Shown here: positions 22,771 to 30,769 of the stretch, in pieces | How the letters are laid out: every line of letters starts with the position of its first letter | Numbering within the stretch: the first letter of the stretch is position 1 | NCBI GenBank assembly: GCA_021325145.1 | Contig: JAJPHR010000091.1 | Span: forward strand, 1-37,590 | Reading direction: 5' to 3' | From: Verrucomicrobiota bacterium | GTDB taxonomy: Bacteria; Verrucomicrobiota; Verrucomicrobiia; Limisphaerales; Pedosphaeraceae | DNA length: 37,590 bases | The notes under the pieces: generated by a model | Databases searched by the model: none | What the model was told of the DNA's origin: nothing | Seen by the model: the letters and a program-made list of their open reading frames with translations, nothing else | Program-made: the position numbers and the translations under genes

Positions 22771-25700
22771 TCAGGATTCTTTGGCGGGCGCCCGTTTGAA
22801 CATGCCGTTCGTCTCGACGATCAAACCCTGTCGCGCAAGCCCGGCGATTTGCGATTCAATCAGCGAACGGAGTTGAGCACTGGTGTTCTTAAATCCAAGC
22901 ATCCTTGCAATCGCAATTGGAATCTCCTGCTTTGCCGCGCCGTGGCTGGCATCAATGAGCGCCAATATTCCAGCCCGCAATTCCACGAGTGGAATCATAT
23001 CTGGTTTGCGCAATTCGGGAGAAGAAACCAACTCTCTATTACGAATCGGGATGGAGGCTCCGGGCAGAACCAGAAAGCCATCTTCGCGCGAGCATCGCTT
23101 GGTCACCAAAAGTGAGCGCACACTTTTGGCCACGGCATCCTGGATGCGAGCGCCCGCCCGGCTGAATCCCCACAAATGCCGCACGCGACTGATGACCTCG
23201 TCCTCGTGGACCGGACCCTCAATCTCCACGATTTTTTGAACAATGCCGGCGAGTTCCCCGGCGGCGAGCAGATGCGGTTCGACATGGGACGGCACGTCAA
23301 ACTGGGCTTGCTGGTAGGGAGTTGCAAGCCCGGCCAAAGACTTGTTCATCGATTCGGAAATGGCTTCACGTTCGATAAGATCATCAGCGCCGGCGAATGG
23401 GGTTGGAGTGGGAGTTGCGAGGGAAGGCCGGCAGGTTTCATCAAACATTGTTTTCGCCTGCTCTATAGCTGTCGTTAACTTGCGAAGCTGCTCACCGGGC
23501 CGTTGGAACCAGTCCGTGCTCCATATTCGGTGGATGATCCAACCATGGTCTTCGAGGACTGCCTGCCGAAGTCGATCCCGGTCCCGAGCGGAGTGCGACG
23601 AATGGTATGTGGCACCGTCACATTCGATTCCAAGCAGATAGCGGCCTTTCTGCTCCCGGTCCAATACGGCGAGATCTATGAAGAAACCGGCAATGCCCAC
23701 CTGGGGATGCACTTCGTAGCCCAATGATTCAATGGCGCGGCGGACGGCTTCTTCAAATGGAGATTCTTCTTCACGATCCGATCGAACACCTACCGAGAGC
23801 CGCCCGGTTTCGGCGAATGACAGGAAGGTCTTGAGCGCGGCAACCCCCCGGCCCGTTGCCCGGTTAAGATCAATGTCGTCCGCCGTGATGGAGGAAAAGA
23901 TTTCACATTGCTTCCTGGCACGAGAGATCAAAACGTTAAGGCGCCGCTCTCCGCCTTCGGCCCCGAGCGGGCCGAATCGCATCGACACGCAGCCATGAAC
24001 ATCCCGTCCATATCCGACCGATATGAAAATGACGTCGCGTTCGTCCCCTTGTACGTTTTCGAGATTTTTGATGAAGAAGGGTTCGGCCGGATGGCCGGAA
24101 AAAAATCCTTCTGTGTCAGGGTTTTCGCGGCGTAACAGTTCCAGTTCATCAAGAATTGCCTGCCTCTGTCGAACCGAGAACGCCACCACTCCCAGGGTCT
24201 GATCGCGGTTGTTTCGGGCATGATTAACAATCGCCTGGCAGACGGCTTTTGCCTCCACACGGTTGGTGCCGGAAACACCGCTGTCGAAAACACCCCCAGG
24301 GACATGGTTGAATTTCAATCCGAAGCCGCCGGCGGATAAAAACGGACTCGGCACGATGTAAAGCTTGTCTTCGTAAAACTCGTGGTTCGAAACGGCGATA
24401 AGCGAGTGGTGCCGGCTGCGATAATGCCAGCGAAGCATTTTTTCAGGAAGACCGCGGGCCCGGCACAATCCCAGGATGCTTTCAATTTCCTGCGCTTGCG
24501 CGACTTGGGGCTGCCCAATCTCCTCATCATCTAGCGAGTCTCCGTCAGAAGTCAGCCGGGTAAAAAAACGGGTCGGGGGGAGTTGTTTGCTGTCTCCCAC
24601 GACTATAATTTGCTTGCAACGGGCGATGGCGCCGAGAGCATCAACGGGCTGGACCTGGCTGGCTTCATCAATCACGAGCAAATCGAACGCCACGCTTCCC
24701 GGTTCAAGAAACTGGGCCACTGAAAGTGGGCTCATCATGAACACCGGCTTAATCGCCTGAACCACGGAACCGGCGTCCTTCAATAATCGACGCACGGTAC
24801 GATGGCCCCGTTTCCGCTCCATCTCGCCTTTGACAATGCCTGCCGCCCCAACCCCGGCATTGAGCGCGGACATTCGGTTGTAGTGCGCAACCAGGGTTCG
24901 ATATTTCGCGAGCGCAAGCCGTTCGCGATCGAGCTGTTTGAATTCAGCGATGTGCTTCTCATGCAATTCGCCGTCAAACTGCGCGAGTTCGGGTTTCCTT
25001 TTTACCATCTCGCGAAACAATTGACTGAAGTAAACGCGATCGAAGCAGTCCGTTGCGTCGGTGGCCAGGGCGCCTCCAGTTTCGATCAGGTCGACCAAAG
25101 AGGTCATGCCCCAACTCCGAGCCGCGCGAGCGCGGACAAAATAATTGTTCCAGCGCGACAGATCCTCTGGATGCGCAAGCCACACGCCACAACGTTCGGC
25201 GATGGTTTCCAGGGGGACAGTCGTGAATTCGGCCGTGCCGAAAGCCATGGCGCAATCCAAACACAGGTCCAGAAATAGTTTCTGAAAAGCTTCTCGCGAA
25301 GCCGTCAGCCGTTCTCGCAGTTCGGCCGCCAGGCTGGCAACAGCGGCTTGATCTTCCACGCCGGCAAACATTTGGCGAAAGCTTGGCCCCAATCCCGCTT
25401 CGTTCTGTCTTAAGACCCAATCGAGGATGGTTTCGAGTTGCTTCCAGTCGGTTCTCTCCTGACGCCAGAGCGTGCCGAAGGCGGCTTTCCCCACCGGGTC
25501 TGATTCCCTGATTTTTCGGAATGCCCGCTGTCCGGCGATGGCGCAGTCGATAAGCGCAAGGCGGTCGGCATACGGTTTGGGAAAAGGAGCGGTCATGGCC
25601 CCTCTAATTTCAGCGATAGCCGCCCGATAGTTGCCGTTCAAGAACCGCAGCAGCGATTGACCGTGCGCGGCAATGTGAGACCGGGCGTTGGAAAAATCCT

Positions 25701-27564
25701 TTTCCCAAAGGGTCTCTACGAATGCCGCATGCACCACCTCATACGCCGCGGCAAACCTTTTGCCTTCTGCAATCAAATCCCGCAACCCTTCCATTCCGGC
25801 ATTCCACACACTGTTGCAGAGAGCCTCCTTGTCGAGTTTGGGAGCCCGGGCAACATATTCGGCTATGACGAGCTGTTCTTCGGCATCTGCGAAGGATTCG
25901 GGAACCGGCTGTGAGAGCTGCTTTGCGAGTGCAACCGACGTTTCACGCATCCCTGGCAGGCTGTCCTTCGCCCTTTGGATCTTTCGGAAAAACGGCTCGT
26001 GGTCGATAATCAGGACCGTTTCACGGCAGACACCACGCCAGGGATGCTTCGTCGGCAGGCCAATCTGCTCTATTCTTTGCACCAACTCCTCGATTATCCT
26101 TCGGTTCGCCTGCTGTTGATCTGGTGTCCAGCTTTCCGCTCGATCAAAAGTGAGTTCTGCGGCTTGCTGTCCTCGACTGCCGAGCATGGCGAGGCGCCCA
26201 ATGACGCCAAACGGCGTGAGGCCGCTTGGCTCGTGTTTTTCATGGAGGGTGGCCGCGTGATTGTTCAGCACGGAGCGTTTCTGTTCCAACTTGGGTATCA
26301 AACTCTCCAATTCGGATGCCTTGGGTCTTCCCAGCTTCCAAGTGCGACCGATCTCCTCGACGACTGCCCGTTTGTTTGACTTGTTGCTATGTAATTCCAG
26401 GCAAATCGCCCCCAAGCCTTCGCGTTCAAGCCTGCGTTTAACGACTTCAAGAGCGGCCAGCTTTTCGGCAACAAAGAGCACCTGCTTTCCTTCCAAAACG
26501 GCGGTGGCAATGATGTTGGTAATGGATTGACTCTTGCCGGTGCCCGGCGGCCCTTGAATCACCATGCTCCGTCCCTGCCGGACAGCCTCAATCGCGAGCG
26601 TTTGCGAGCCGTCGGCATCAACGACGTGATCCAGTTTGGAGACGGGGATGAGTTCATCCAGGCTCGTATCGTCAGGAAGAAGCGGCTCCGACTGCGGAAA
26701 ACCATCCTGTAAAAGTCCCGTGATGAAAGGCTGCTTGAGTAATTGATCGGGCGTGGGCCAATGGTTTGGATCCAGATCGCGATACATCAGGAATTTTGCG
26801 AACGAAAAAAATCCCAGGGTAATCTCATTCGGGAGAACCTCCCAGTTCTTCACTCCTGAAATTGATTTGACGACCCGATTGTGATATTCGGTGACGTTGA
26901 AGAGTTCTTCATCGGGGAATGCCGGAAGCTCGAGATTAAAGTCCCTTTTCAATTTGGCCCGGAGCGAAAGATTTTCTTCGATGTCATCCTCGGTCCATTG
27001 GAGTGTGAATCGTTCCGAAGCTGATTTGCGCCCGAGTCTGACGGGTATGAGAATGAGCGGTGCGTATCGCGGTGTGTCGGCATTGTCCGTCTCAAACCAT
27101 TTTAGATGACCGAGAACGAGATATAAAATGTTGACACCCTGTTCCTCAATCATCGTCAGGGAGTCGTGATACAGATCGAACAAGCGACGTTGGAGCCCCT
27201 CGGGTGACAATGCGGTTTGAAGGCGGCAATCGACATGCCGTTTCGGCAGCCCAGTTGAACTGTCCTGCTCCTCGTCCGGCTGTGGCAGGCCGACTTCATC
27301 GGCATTCTCATACGCCTCGCCGGCGGCGGCTTTGCCGGCACGCCTGGCCTGGCGTCCCGGAAGAAAGCTCATTGATTTCTTTTCCGAAACGAGCAAATGA
27401 AACACCTGCTCGCTCAGCTCGTCGCAAACCTGAATGATCCTGGCCGAAGCGGAGCCTACAGGTATGGAGAGAAGGCGATTGCGGGTGGATAAGTCCAGGA
27501 GTTCGTCCCGGCTCTTGTTCAGCAGTTGTCCGATGGTGAACACGCGCGATTCATGATTTCTCAC
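22771..27564 (-). CDS. DUF4011 superfamily 1 helicase with C-terminal endonuclease-like and DUF3320 domains (1597 aa)
   Basis: Order of parts: DUF4011 at the N-terminus (KSRDELLDLSTRNRLLSIPV); Walker A GPPGTGKSQ at about 338-347; a long helical insertion; Walker B/motif II VIDEASQV at about 961-967; QLPPTRFF; SF1 C-terminal motifs (VQGDERDVIFISVGYG, LNVLISRARKQCEIFSS). A restriction-endonuclease-like MTES_1575/Vsr-type domain follows at about 1250-1345, with E in SPFEEAV, D in FFIDLAV and E-x-D in GIECDGATYH. DUF3320 lies near 1430-1500. The start is GTG at 27564, behind an extended -10. Large proteins of this architecture occur in bacterial defence islands; here it stands alone, so a defence role is inference. 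Confidence 0.85.
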   Translation of the reverse strand: MRNHESRVFTIGQLLNKSRDELLDLSTRNRLLSIPVGSASARIIQVCDELSEQVFHLLVSEKKSMSFLPGRQARRAGKAAAGEAYENADEVGLPQPDEEQDSSTGLPKRHVDCRLQTALSPEGLQRRLFDLYHDSLTMIEEQGVNILYLVLGHLKWFETDNADTPRYAPLILIPVRLGRKSASERFTLQWTEDDIEENLSLRAKLKRDFNLELPAFPDEELFNVTEYHNRVVKSISGVKNWEVLPNEITLGFFSFAKFLMYRDLDPNHWPTPDQLLKQPFITGLLQDGFPQSEPLLPDDTSLDELIPVSKLDHVVDADGSQTLAIEAVRQGRSMVIQGPPGTGKSQSITNIIATAVLEGKQVLFVAEKLAALEVVKRRLEREGLGAICLELHSNKSNKRAVVEEIGRTWKLGRPKASELESLIPKLEQKRSVLNNHAATLHEKHEPSGLTPFGVIGRLAMLGSRGQQAAELTFDRAESWTPDQQQANRRIIEELVQRIEQIGLPTKHPWRGVCRETVLIIDHEPFFRKIQRAKDSLPGMRETSVALAKQLSQPVPESFADAEEQLVIAEYVARAPKLDKEALCNSVWNAGMEGLRDLIAEGKRFAAAYEVVHAAFVETLWEKDFSNARSHIAAHGQSLLRFLNGNYRAAIAEIRGAMTAPFPKPYADRLALIDCAIAGQRAFRKIRESDPVGKAAFGTLWRQERTDWKQLETILDWVLRQNEAGLGPSFRQMFAGVEDQAAVASLAAELRERLTASREAFQKLFLDLCLDCAMAFGTAEFTTVPLETIAERCGVWLAHPEDLSRWNNYFVRARAARSWGMTSLVDLIETGGALATDATDCFDRVYFSQLFREMVKRKPELAQFDGELHEKHIAEFKQLDRERLALAKYRTLVAHYNRMSALNAGVGAAGIVKGEMERKRGHRTVRRLLKDAGSVVQAIKPVFMMSPLSVAQFLEPGSVAFDLLVIDEASQVQPVDALGAIARCKQIIVVGDSKQLPPTRFFTRLTSDGDSLDDEEIGQPQVAQAQEIESILGLCRARGLPEKMLRWHYRSRHHSLIAVSNHEFYEDKLYIVPSPFLSAGGFGLKFNHVPGGVFDSGVSGTNRVEAKAVCQAIVNHARNNRDQTLGVVAFSVRQRQAILDELELLRRENPDTEGFFSGHPAEPFFIKNLENVQGDERDVIFISVGYGRDVHGCVSMRFGPLGAEGGERRLNVLISRARKQCEIFSSITADDIDLNRATGRGVAALKTFLSFAETGRLSVGVRSDREEESPFEEAVRRAIESLGYEVHPQVGIAGFFIDLAVLDREQKGRYLLGIECDGATYHSSHSARDRDRLRQAVLEDHGWIIHRIWSTDWFQRPGEQLRKLTTAIEQAKTMFDETCRPSLATPTPTPFAGADDLIEREAISESMNKSLAGLATPYQQAQFDVPSHVEPHLLAAGELAGIVQKIVEIEGPVHEDEVISRVRHLWGFSRAGARIQDAVAKSVRSLLVTKRCSREDGFLVLPGASIPIRNRELVSSPELRKPDMIPLVELRAGILALIDASHGAAKQEIPIAIARMLGFKNTSAQLRSLIESQIAGLARQGLIVETNGMFKRAPAKES

Positions 27565-27588
27565 AATTAACTTGTGACCAAGCGTTTT

Positions 27589-27597
27589 ATTATAGCA
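27589..27597 (-). promoter_or_regulatory. Extended -10 promoter of the helicase gene
   Basis: On the minus strand TGCTATAAT (an extended -10 with the perfect TATAAT hexamer) lies about 25 bases upstream of the GTG at 27564. No good -35 is seen at 17 bases. Predicted transcription start near 27582 leaves an ~18-base leader and supports the GTG start. Confidence 0.5.
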
Positions 27598-27842
27598 TAC
27601 GGACCCCGCTTGGGAATTCGGGTGATTGACACCTTTGACTCCGGCCGCGCGGGCCCAACTCGAAGCGGCGGCCTACTCTTTCAATAGAGCTTCGTGCGGA
27701 TCAGCTGGCCGCTGGTGAGTCCGCAAGGTTGAATCCATGCTTCTCTTGAAAAAACTGGCTGGGACATGTCCTAACGGCCGCGGCTCGTTCGTCATATGGA
27801 CGAAACGTGAACAAAACAAACAATTAAAACGAAAGGTAAACA

Positions 27843-28379
27843 ATGAAAACGAGAATCAGTTCCATTTGCGGCGCAACCTTGCTGCTGGCCAGTTGGTTGT
27901 GGGTCAATGGGTTAAATGCGGCCGAGACGCCCAAGGCAAAGCAGGCTTCACCGGAGTTCGAGCGGATGAAATCGCTGGTGGGCACCTGGACCGGGAAGAC
28001 GGACATGGGACAGGGGCCAATCGATTTGACGGTGCGGTATCGGCTGCTGGCGGGGGGCAGCGTGCTGGAGGAGAAGGTCTTTGAAGGCACGCCGAACGAG
28101 ATGACGACCATGTATTTCGAGCAGGGCGGCAAGCTGGCGTTGACGCATTACTGCATGCTCGGCAATCGGCCCGGCATGCTGCTCAAGTCATCGGATGAGA
28201 AGTCGTTGACGTTCGATTTCGACAAGACCTGCGGGATCGACGCAAAAACCGAGTCGCACATGCACGCCATGACGATCACCTTTGACGACGCGGACACGGT
28301 TACATGCAGTTGCAAGGCGTTCATGGACGGCAAGGAAATGCCGGAGCATCCGACGACACTCAAGCGGGTGAAGACGTGA
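27843..28379 (+). CDS. Secreted DUF1579-like protein (178 aa)
   Basis: A signal peptide (KTRISSICGATLLLASWLWVNGLNA) is followed by a beta-barrel-like domain beginning FERMKSLVGTWTGKTD, the opening of DUF1579/lipocalin-like folds. RYRLLAGGSVLEEKVF and EMTTMYFEQGGKLALTHYCMLGNRPGM continue the barrel. GAAAGG precedes the ATG at suitable spacing. The function of this family is not established; a ligand-binding extracellular or periplasmic role is plausible. Stands alone, ending at a hairpin shared with the convergent gene. Confidence 0.75.
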   Translation: MKTRISSICGATLLLASWLWVNGLNAAETPKAKQASPEFERMKSLVGTWTGKTDMGQGPIDLTVRYRLLAGGSVLEEKVFEGTPNEMTTMYFEQGGKLALTHYCMLGNRPGMLLKSSDEKSLTFDFDKTCGIDAKTESHMHAMTITFDDADTVTCSCKAFMDGKEMPEHPTTLKRVKT

Positions 28380-28411
28380 GCAGTCCGCCCTTCTGACAGA
28401 AACACCAAAGA

Positions 28412-28449
28412 TTCCGTCCTCCGTGGGCATTGTGCTCCGGAGGATGGAA
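28412..28449. terminator. Bidirectional hairpin between convergent genes
   Basis: TTCCGTCCTCCG (28412-28423) pairs with CGGAGGATGGAA (28438-28449) at 11 of 12 positions plus one wobble, with a 14-base loop. It lies ~30 bases after the DUF1579-like stop and ~80 bases beyond the end of the minus-strand gene at 28530. There is no strong T tract on either side. Confidence 0.5.
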
Positions 28450-28529
28450 ATTCTAATGTGGACCTGTTGCAAGGTGGTTCACATCAAGCGGCAAGCTCAC
28501 CCATGCGGCCACTGCCGCCAAAATTGCCT

Positions 28530-28934
28530 TTAAACGTTTCCTCTCCGCGAACCAAGCAGCTTGGTTACCTCCGCGTGCGCGAGGACCACATCGGGATCGC
28601 GTTGCAAGGCGTCGAAGTAGTGGTGGGAAAATCCATCGCCGGTTTCGGATGGGATGAGCAGGGCCCGGGCCTGGTTCACCAGCGCGTCAACGTTGGAGGT
28701 CGTGAGCGGCTCCTTTTCCTCCAGGGCTTCGTCCATGGCGACGATGAGTTCGGAAAGCGGGTGCAGCCAGGCAAACCAGGGGTCGTTGGTAAGGAGTTGT
28801 AGAAAGTGGTTCGGCGATTGGATTGCGCCGATGGTCTGCTCGTAACCGATGCGCTCCGAATCAACCAGCGCTTTGTGCAGAACGAGCAGTGGGTTGTGGA
28901 GGTCTTGCAATCGTTGTTGGATATTGGTTTTCAC
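28530..28934 (-). CDS. Conserved hypothetical helical protein (134 aa)
   Basis: The start is GTG at 28934. The protein is all-helical: QRLQDLHNPLLVLHKALVDSERIGYEQTIG, PNHFLQLLTNDPWFAWLHPLSELIVAMDEAL, then a helical C-terminus ending VLAHAEVTKLLGS. I have the impression of a widespread uncharacterised family but cannot name it. There is no signal or membrane segment. It follows the small membrane protein at 29013 on the same strand after ~78 bases and may share the yajQ transcript. Confidence 0.65.
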   Translation of the reverse strand: MKTNIQQRLQDLHNPLLVLHKALVDSERIGYEQTIGAIQSPNHFLQLLTNDPWFAWLHPLSELIVAMDEALEEKEPLTTSNVDALVNQARALLIPSETGDGFSHHYFDALQRDPDVVLAHAEVTKLLGSRRGNV

Positions 28935-29012
28935 TTCACTTCAAATGTCTCTCATTTCGCGCCCGGAAGCAAACCGGGAGAAGATAAGATGGCATAAGCG
29001 GTGGGGCCAGCT

Positions 29013-29282
29013 TCAGTTATCAAGCACTGACGAGGGGCTTTTTCTTTTGATTAGAAACGAACCGCCGACAAGCAGCGCGCAGAAGCCCAGTCCACCACCC
29101 AGAAAATCAATCCCGGGCACCCACTGTTTTTTGAAACGTTCGACCTCGATTTCCGTTACCGGGTCCTTTTCCTTGTAAGCGACGGAGTTCTTGGTCCAGC
29201 CCAGGTTCGGCCCGCCGAAGAACCACAGGGCCGCGACGATCAGAGCAAGCACCAGGGCCAGCCATCTCAATTTGGTTCCCAT
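29013..29282 (-). CDS. Small two-TM membrane protein (89 aa)
   Basis: Membrane segment 1 is at about residues 6-23 (WLALVLALIVAALWFFGG) and segment 2 at about 60-79 (FLGGGLGFCALLVGGSFLI), with a charged ~35-residue loop between (YKEKDPVTEIEVERFKKQW). It ends in a basic RKS tail. It starts 11 bases after the yajQ stop, so it is probably translated from the same message. Function unknown. Confidence 0.65.
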   Translation of the reverse strand: MGTKLRWLALVLALIVAALWFFGGPNLGWTKNSVAYKEKDPVTEIEVERFKKQWVPGIDFLGGGLGFCALLVGGSFLIKRKSPSSVLDN

Positions 29283-29293
29283 GCGGCGGCAGG

Positions 29294-29779
29294 CTAGTCC
29301 CGGAAGTTTTGGAACTGGACGGCGACCGGGAATTCGTGACCGCGCACGGCGGCGATCACGGCCTGGAGGTCGTCCCGGCTCTTGCCGGTAACGCGAATGG
29401 CGTTGCCCTGGATTTGCGTGGTGACCTTGAGCTTGGTGTCGCGGATGAAACTGGTGACTTCCTTGGCGACAGGCGTTTCGAGCCCTTGCTTGATCTTGAT
29501 GACCTGGCGGGCATGGCCGAGCGGCGACACGTCCGGTTCGCCTTTCTCGACGTTTTTGAGGCTGATCTGGCGTTTGGCGAGCCGGCCCAGCACCATTTCC
29601 ACCAGCGTCTTGACCTTGAACTGGTCTTCGGCGCTTAGCTTGATTTCGTTTTTCTCGAGCACGATCTGCGCGGTGCTGCCCTTGAAATCGAATCGGTTGG
29701 CCAATTCCTTGTTGGCCTGATTGATTGCGTTCTCGATCTCCATCGAGTTGACTTCGGAAACAATATCGAATGAAGGCAT
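29294..29779 (-). CDS. yajQ: YajQ family nucleotide-binding protein
   Basis: At 161 residues this is full family length. Diagnostic stretches are MPSFDIVSEVNSMEIENAINQ, KELANRFDFKGS, the QGNAIRVTGKSRDDLQAVI segment and the C-terminal PVAVQFQNFRD. YajQ proteins have two ferredoxin-like folds and bind nucleotides; in Xanthomonas a member binds cyclic di-GMP and controls transcription. Divergent from the OsmC-like gene and first of a likely three-gene minus-strand group. Confidence 0.93.
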   Translation of the reverse strand: MPSFDIVSEVNSMEIENAINQANKELANRFDFKGSTAQIVLEKNEIKLSAEDQFKVKTLVEMVLGRLAKRQISLKNVEKGEPDVSPLGHARQVIKIKQGLETPVAKEVTSFIRDTKLKVTTQIQGNAIRVTGKSRDDLQAVIAAVRGHEFPVAVQFQNFRD

Positions 29780-29902
29780 ATGTAGAGAATAAATCGTCTT
29801 GGAGAAAAGGAAAGTGACATTTCCAAATTCAGAACGGGTGGCGCATCCGCAGGCAGGACCCTAGGGGAAACAGAAGAGGGCATTTTGAAATTTGAGCCCA
29901 AC

Positions 29903-29931
29903 TTGCCGCGGAGCCCGATCACTGATAGAAT
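29903..29931 (+). promoter_or_regulatory. Possible promoter of the OsmC-like gene
   Basis: TTGCCG (29903-29908) and TAGAAT (29926-29931) are 17 bases apart. Predicted start near 29938 leaves a ~50-base leader to the ATG at 29987. Hexamer matches are 4 and 5 of 6. Confidence 0.4.
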
Positions 29932-29986
29932 AGCAGTCTGACCATCCGGTCCAATCAACGTAATCATCAGAAACATCAGCTCATTT

Positions 29987-30430
29987 ATGCAAATCGAACG
30001 ATCCGCAGAAGCCGTCTGGCGCGGTGATTTAATGGCCGGCAAGGGCGCGGTTTCCACGTCCACCCGCGTATTGCAGGACACGCCCTATTCGTTTAAGACC
30101 CGCTTCGAGAATGAGAAGCAGGGAACCAATCCCGAGGAATTGATCGCCGCCGCGCACGCGGCGTGCTTCAGCATGGCATTTTCCAAAATGCTGGCCGATG
30201 CCGGCCATCCGCCGAAGGAGGTTCGGACCCAGGCGCGGCTCACGCTGTCGAAGACCGACAAAGGATTCAAAATCACCCGGATCCATTTGGAAACCACCGG
30301 CCAGGTGGATGGCCTGAACGACGCGGCCTTCCAGGAAACCGCCAACAAAGCCAAGGAAGGCTGCCCGGTGTCGCAATTACTCAAGCCCGGCCTGGAGGAA
30401 TTGACGATGCGCGCCACGTTGCAGAAGTGA
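29987..30430 (+). CDS. OsmC-family peroxiredoxin
   Basis: Reduces organic hydroperoxides using two cysteines: Cys60 in EELIAAAHAACFSMAFSKML and Cys126 in KEGCPVSQLLKPG, both in family-typical context. At 147 residues it is a normal length and closest in pattern to the OsmC branch rather than Ohr, judging from NPEELIAAAHAACFSMA. Cytosolic. With the peroxiredoxin-DsbA pair at 20364 it is the second peroxide-handling locus in the window. Confidence 0.88.
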   Translation: MQIERSAEAVWRGDLMAGKGAVSTSTRVLQDTPYSFKTRFENEKQGTNPEELIAAAHAACFSMAFSKMLADAGHPPKEVRTQARLTLSKTDKGFKITRIHLETTGQVDGLNDAAFQETANKAKEGCPVSQLLKPGLEELTMRATLQK

Positions 30431-30613
30431 GCCTTTGATGGCGCTATCGAAACACCCGGACGGACGCTTCAACTCTTGCGCTCCGCAGACACGTTCAATA
30501 TTCGGTTGTCATAGGTTTTGATGACAGGACAAGAGCGCGTTTGCGAGTAGGTTGACGTGCGAAAGCTCTGGAAGCTTGCTTCTTCCTTAGGCAGAAGAAT
30601 GCAGGCTAAGTGC

Positions 30614-30652
30614 GGGCACCGGTGGTTGGCCGGTGCCCCTTCTTTTTTATTT
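30614..30652 (+). terminator. Rho-independent terminator
   Basis: GGGCACCGG (30614-30622) and CCGGTGCCC (30630-30638) form a perfect 9-bp stem with a 7-base loop, followed by CTTCTTTTTTATTT. It is the best intrinsic terminator in the window, ~185 bases beyond the osmC-like stop. Confidence 0.8.
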
Positions 30653-30660
30653 CCACAAAC

Positions 30661-30753
30661 ACCAAGCTCCAAAAACCAAACACCAGAAAAGAATCCCAAA
30701 CATGAACCTCTCATCAAAAGGTCTACACGACCTTGGAGCTTTCTAGTGTTTGG
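30661..30753. repeat. Inverted pair of A-rich iteron-like repeats
   Basis: CCAAACACCAGAAA at 30676-30689 is matched by the complement of 30740-30753 at 13 of 14 positions. A nearby AAGCTCC/GGAGCTT pair is also present. The iterated CCAA(A) style resembles the GGACTT tracts elsewhere in the window. Confidence 0.45.
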
Positions 30754-30769
30754 CGTTTCTGCGCCGCCC

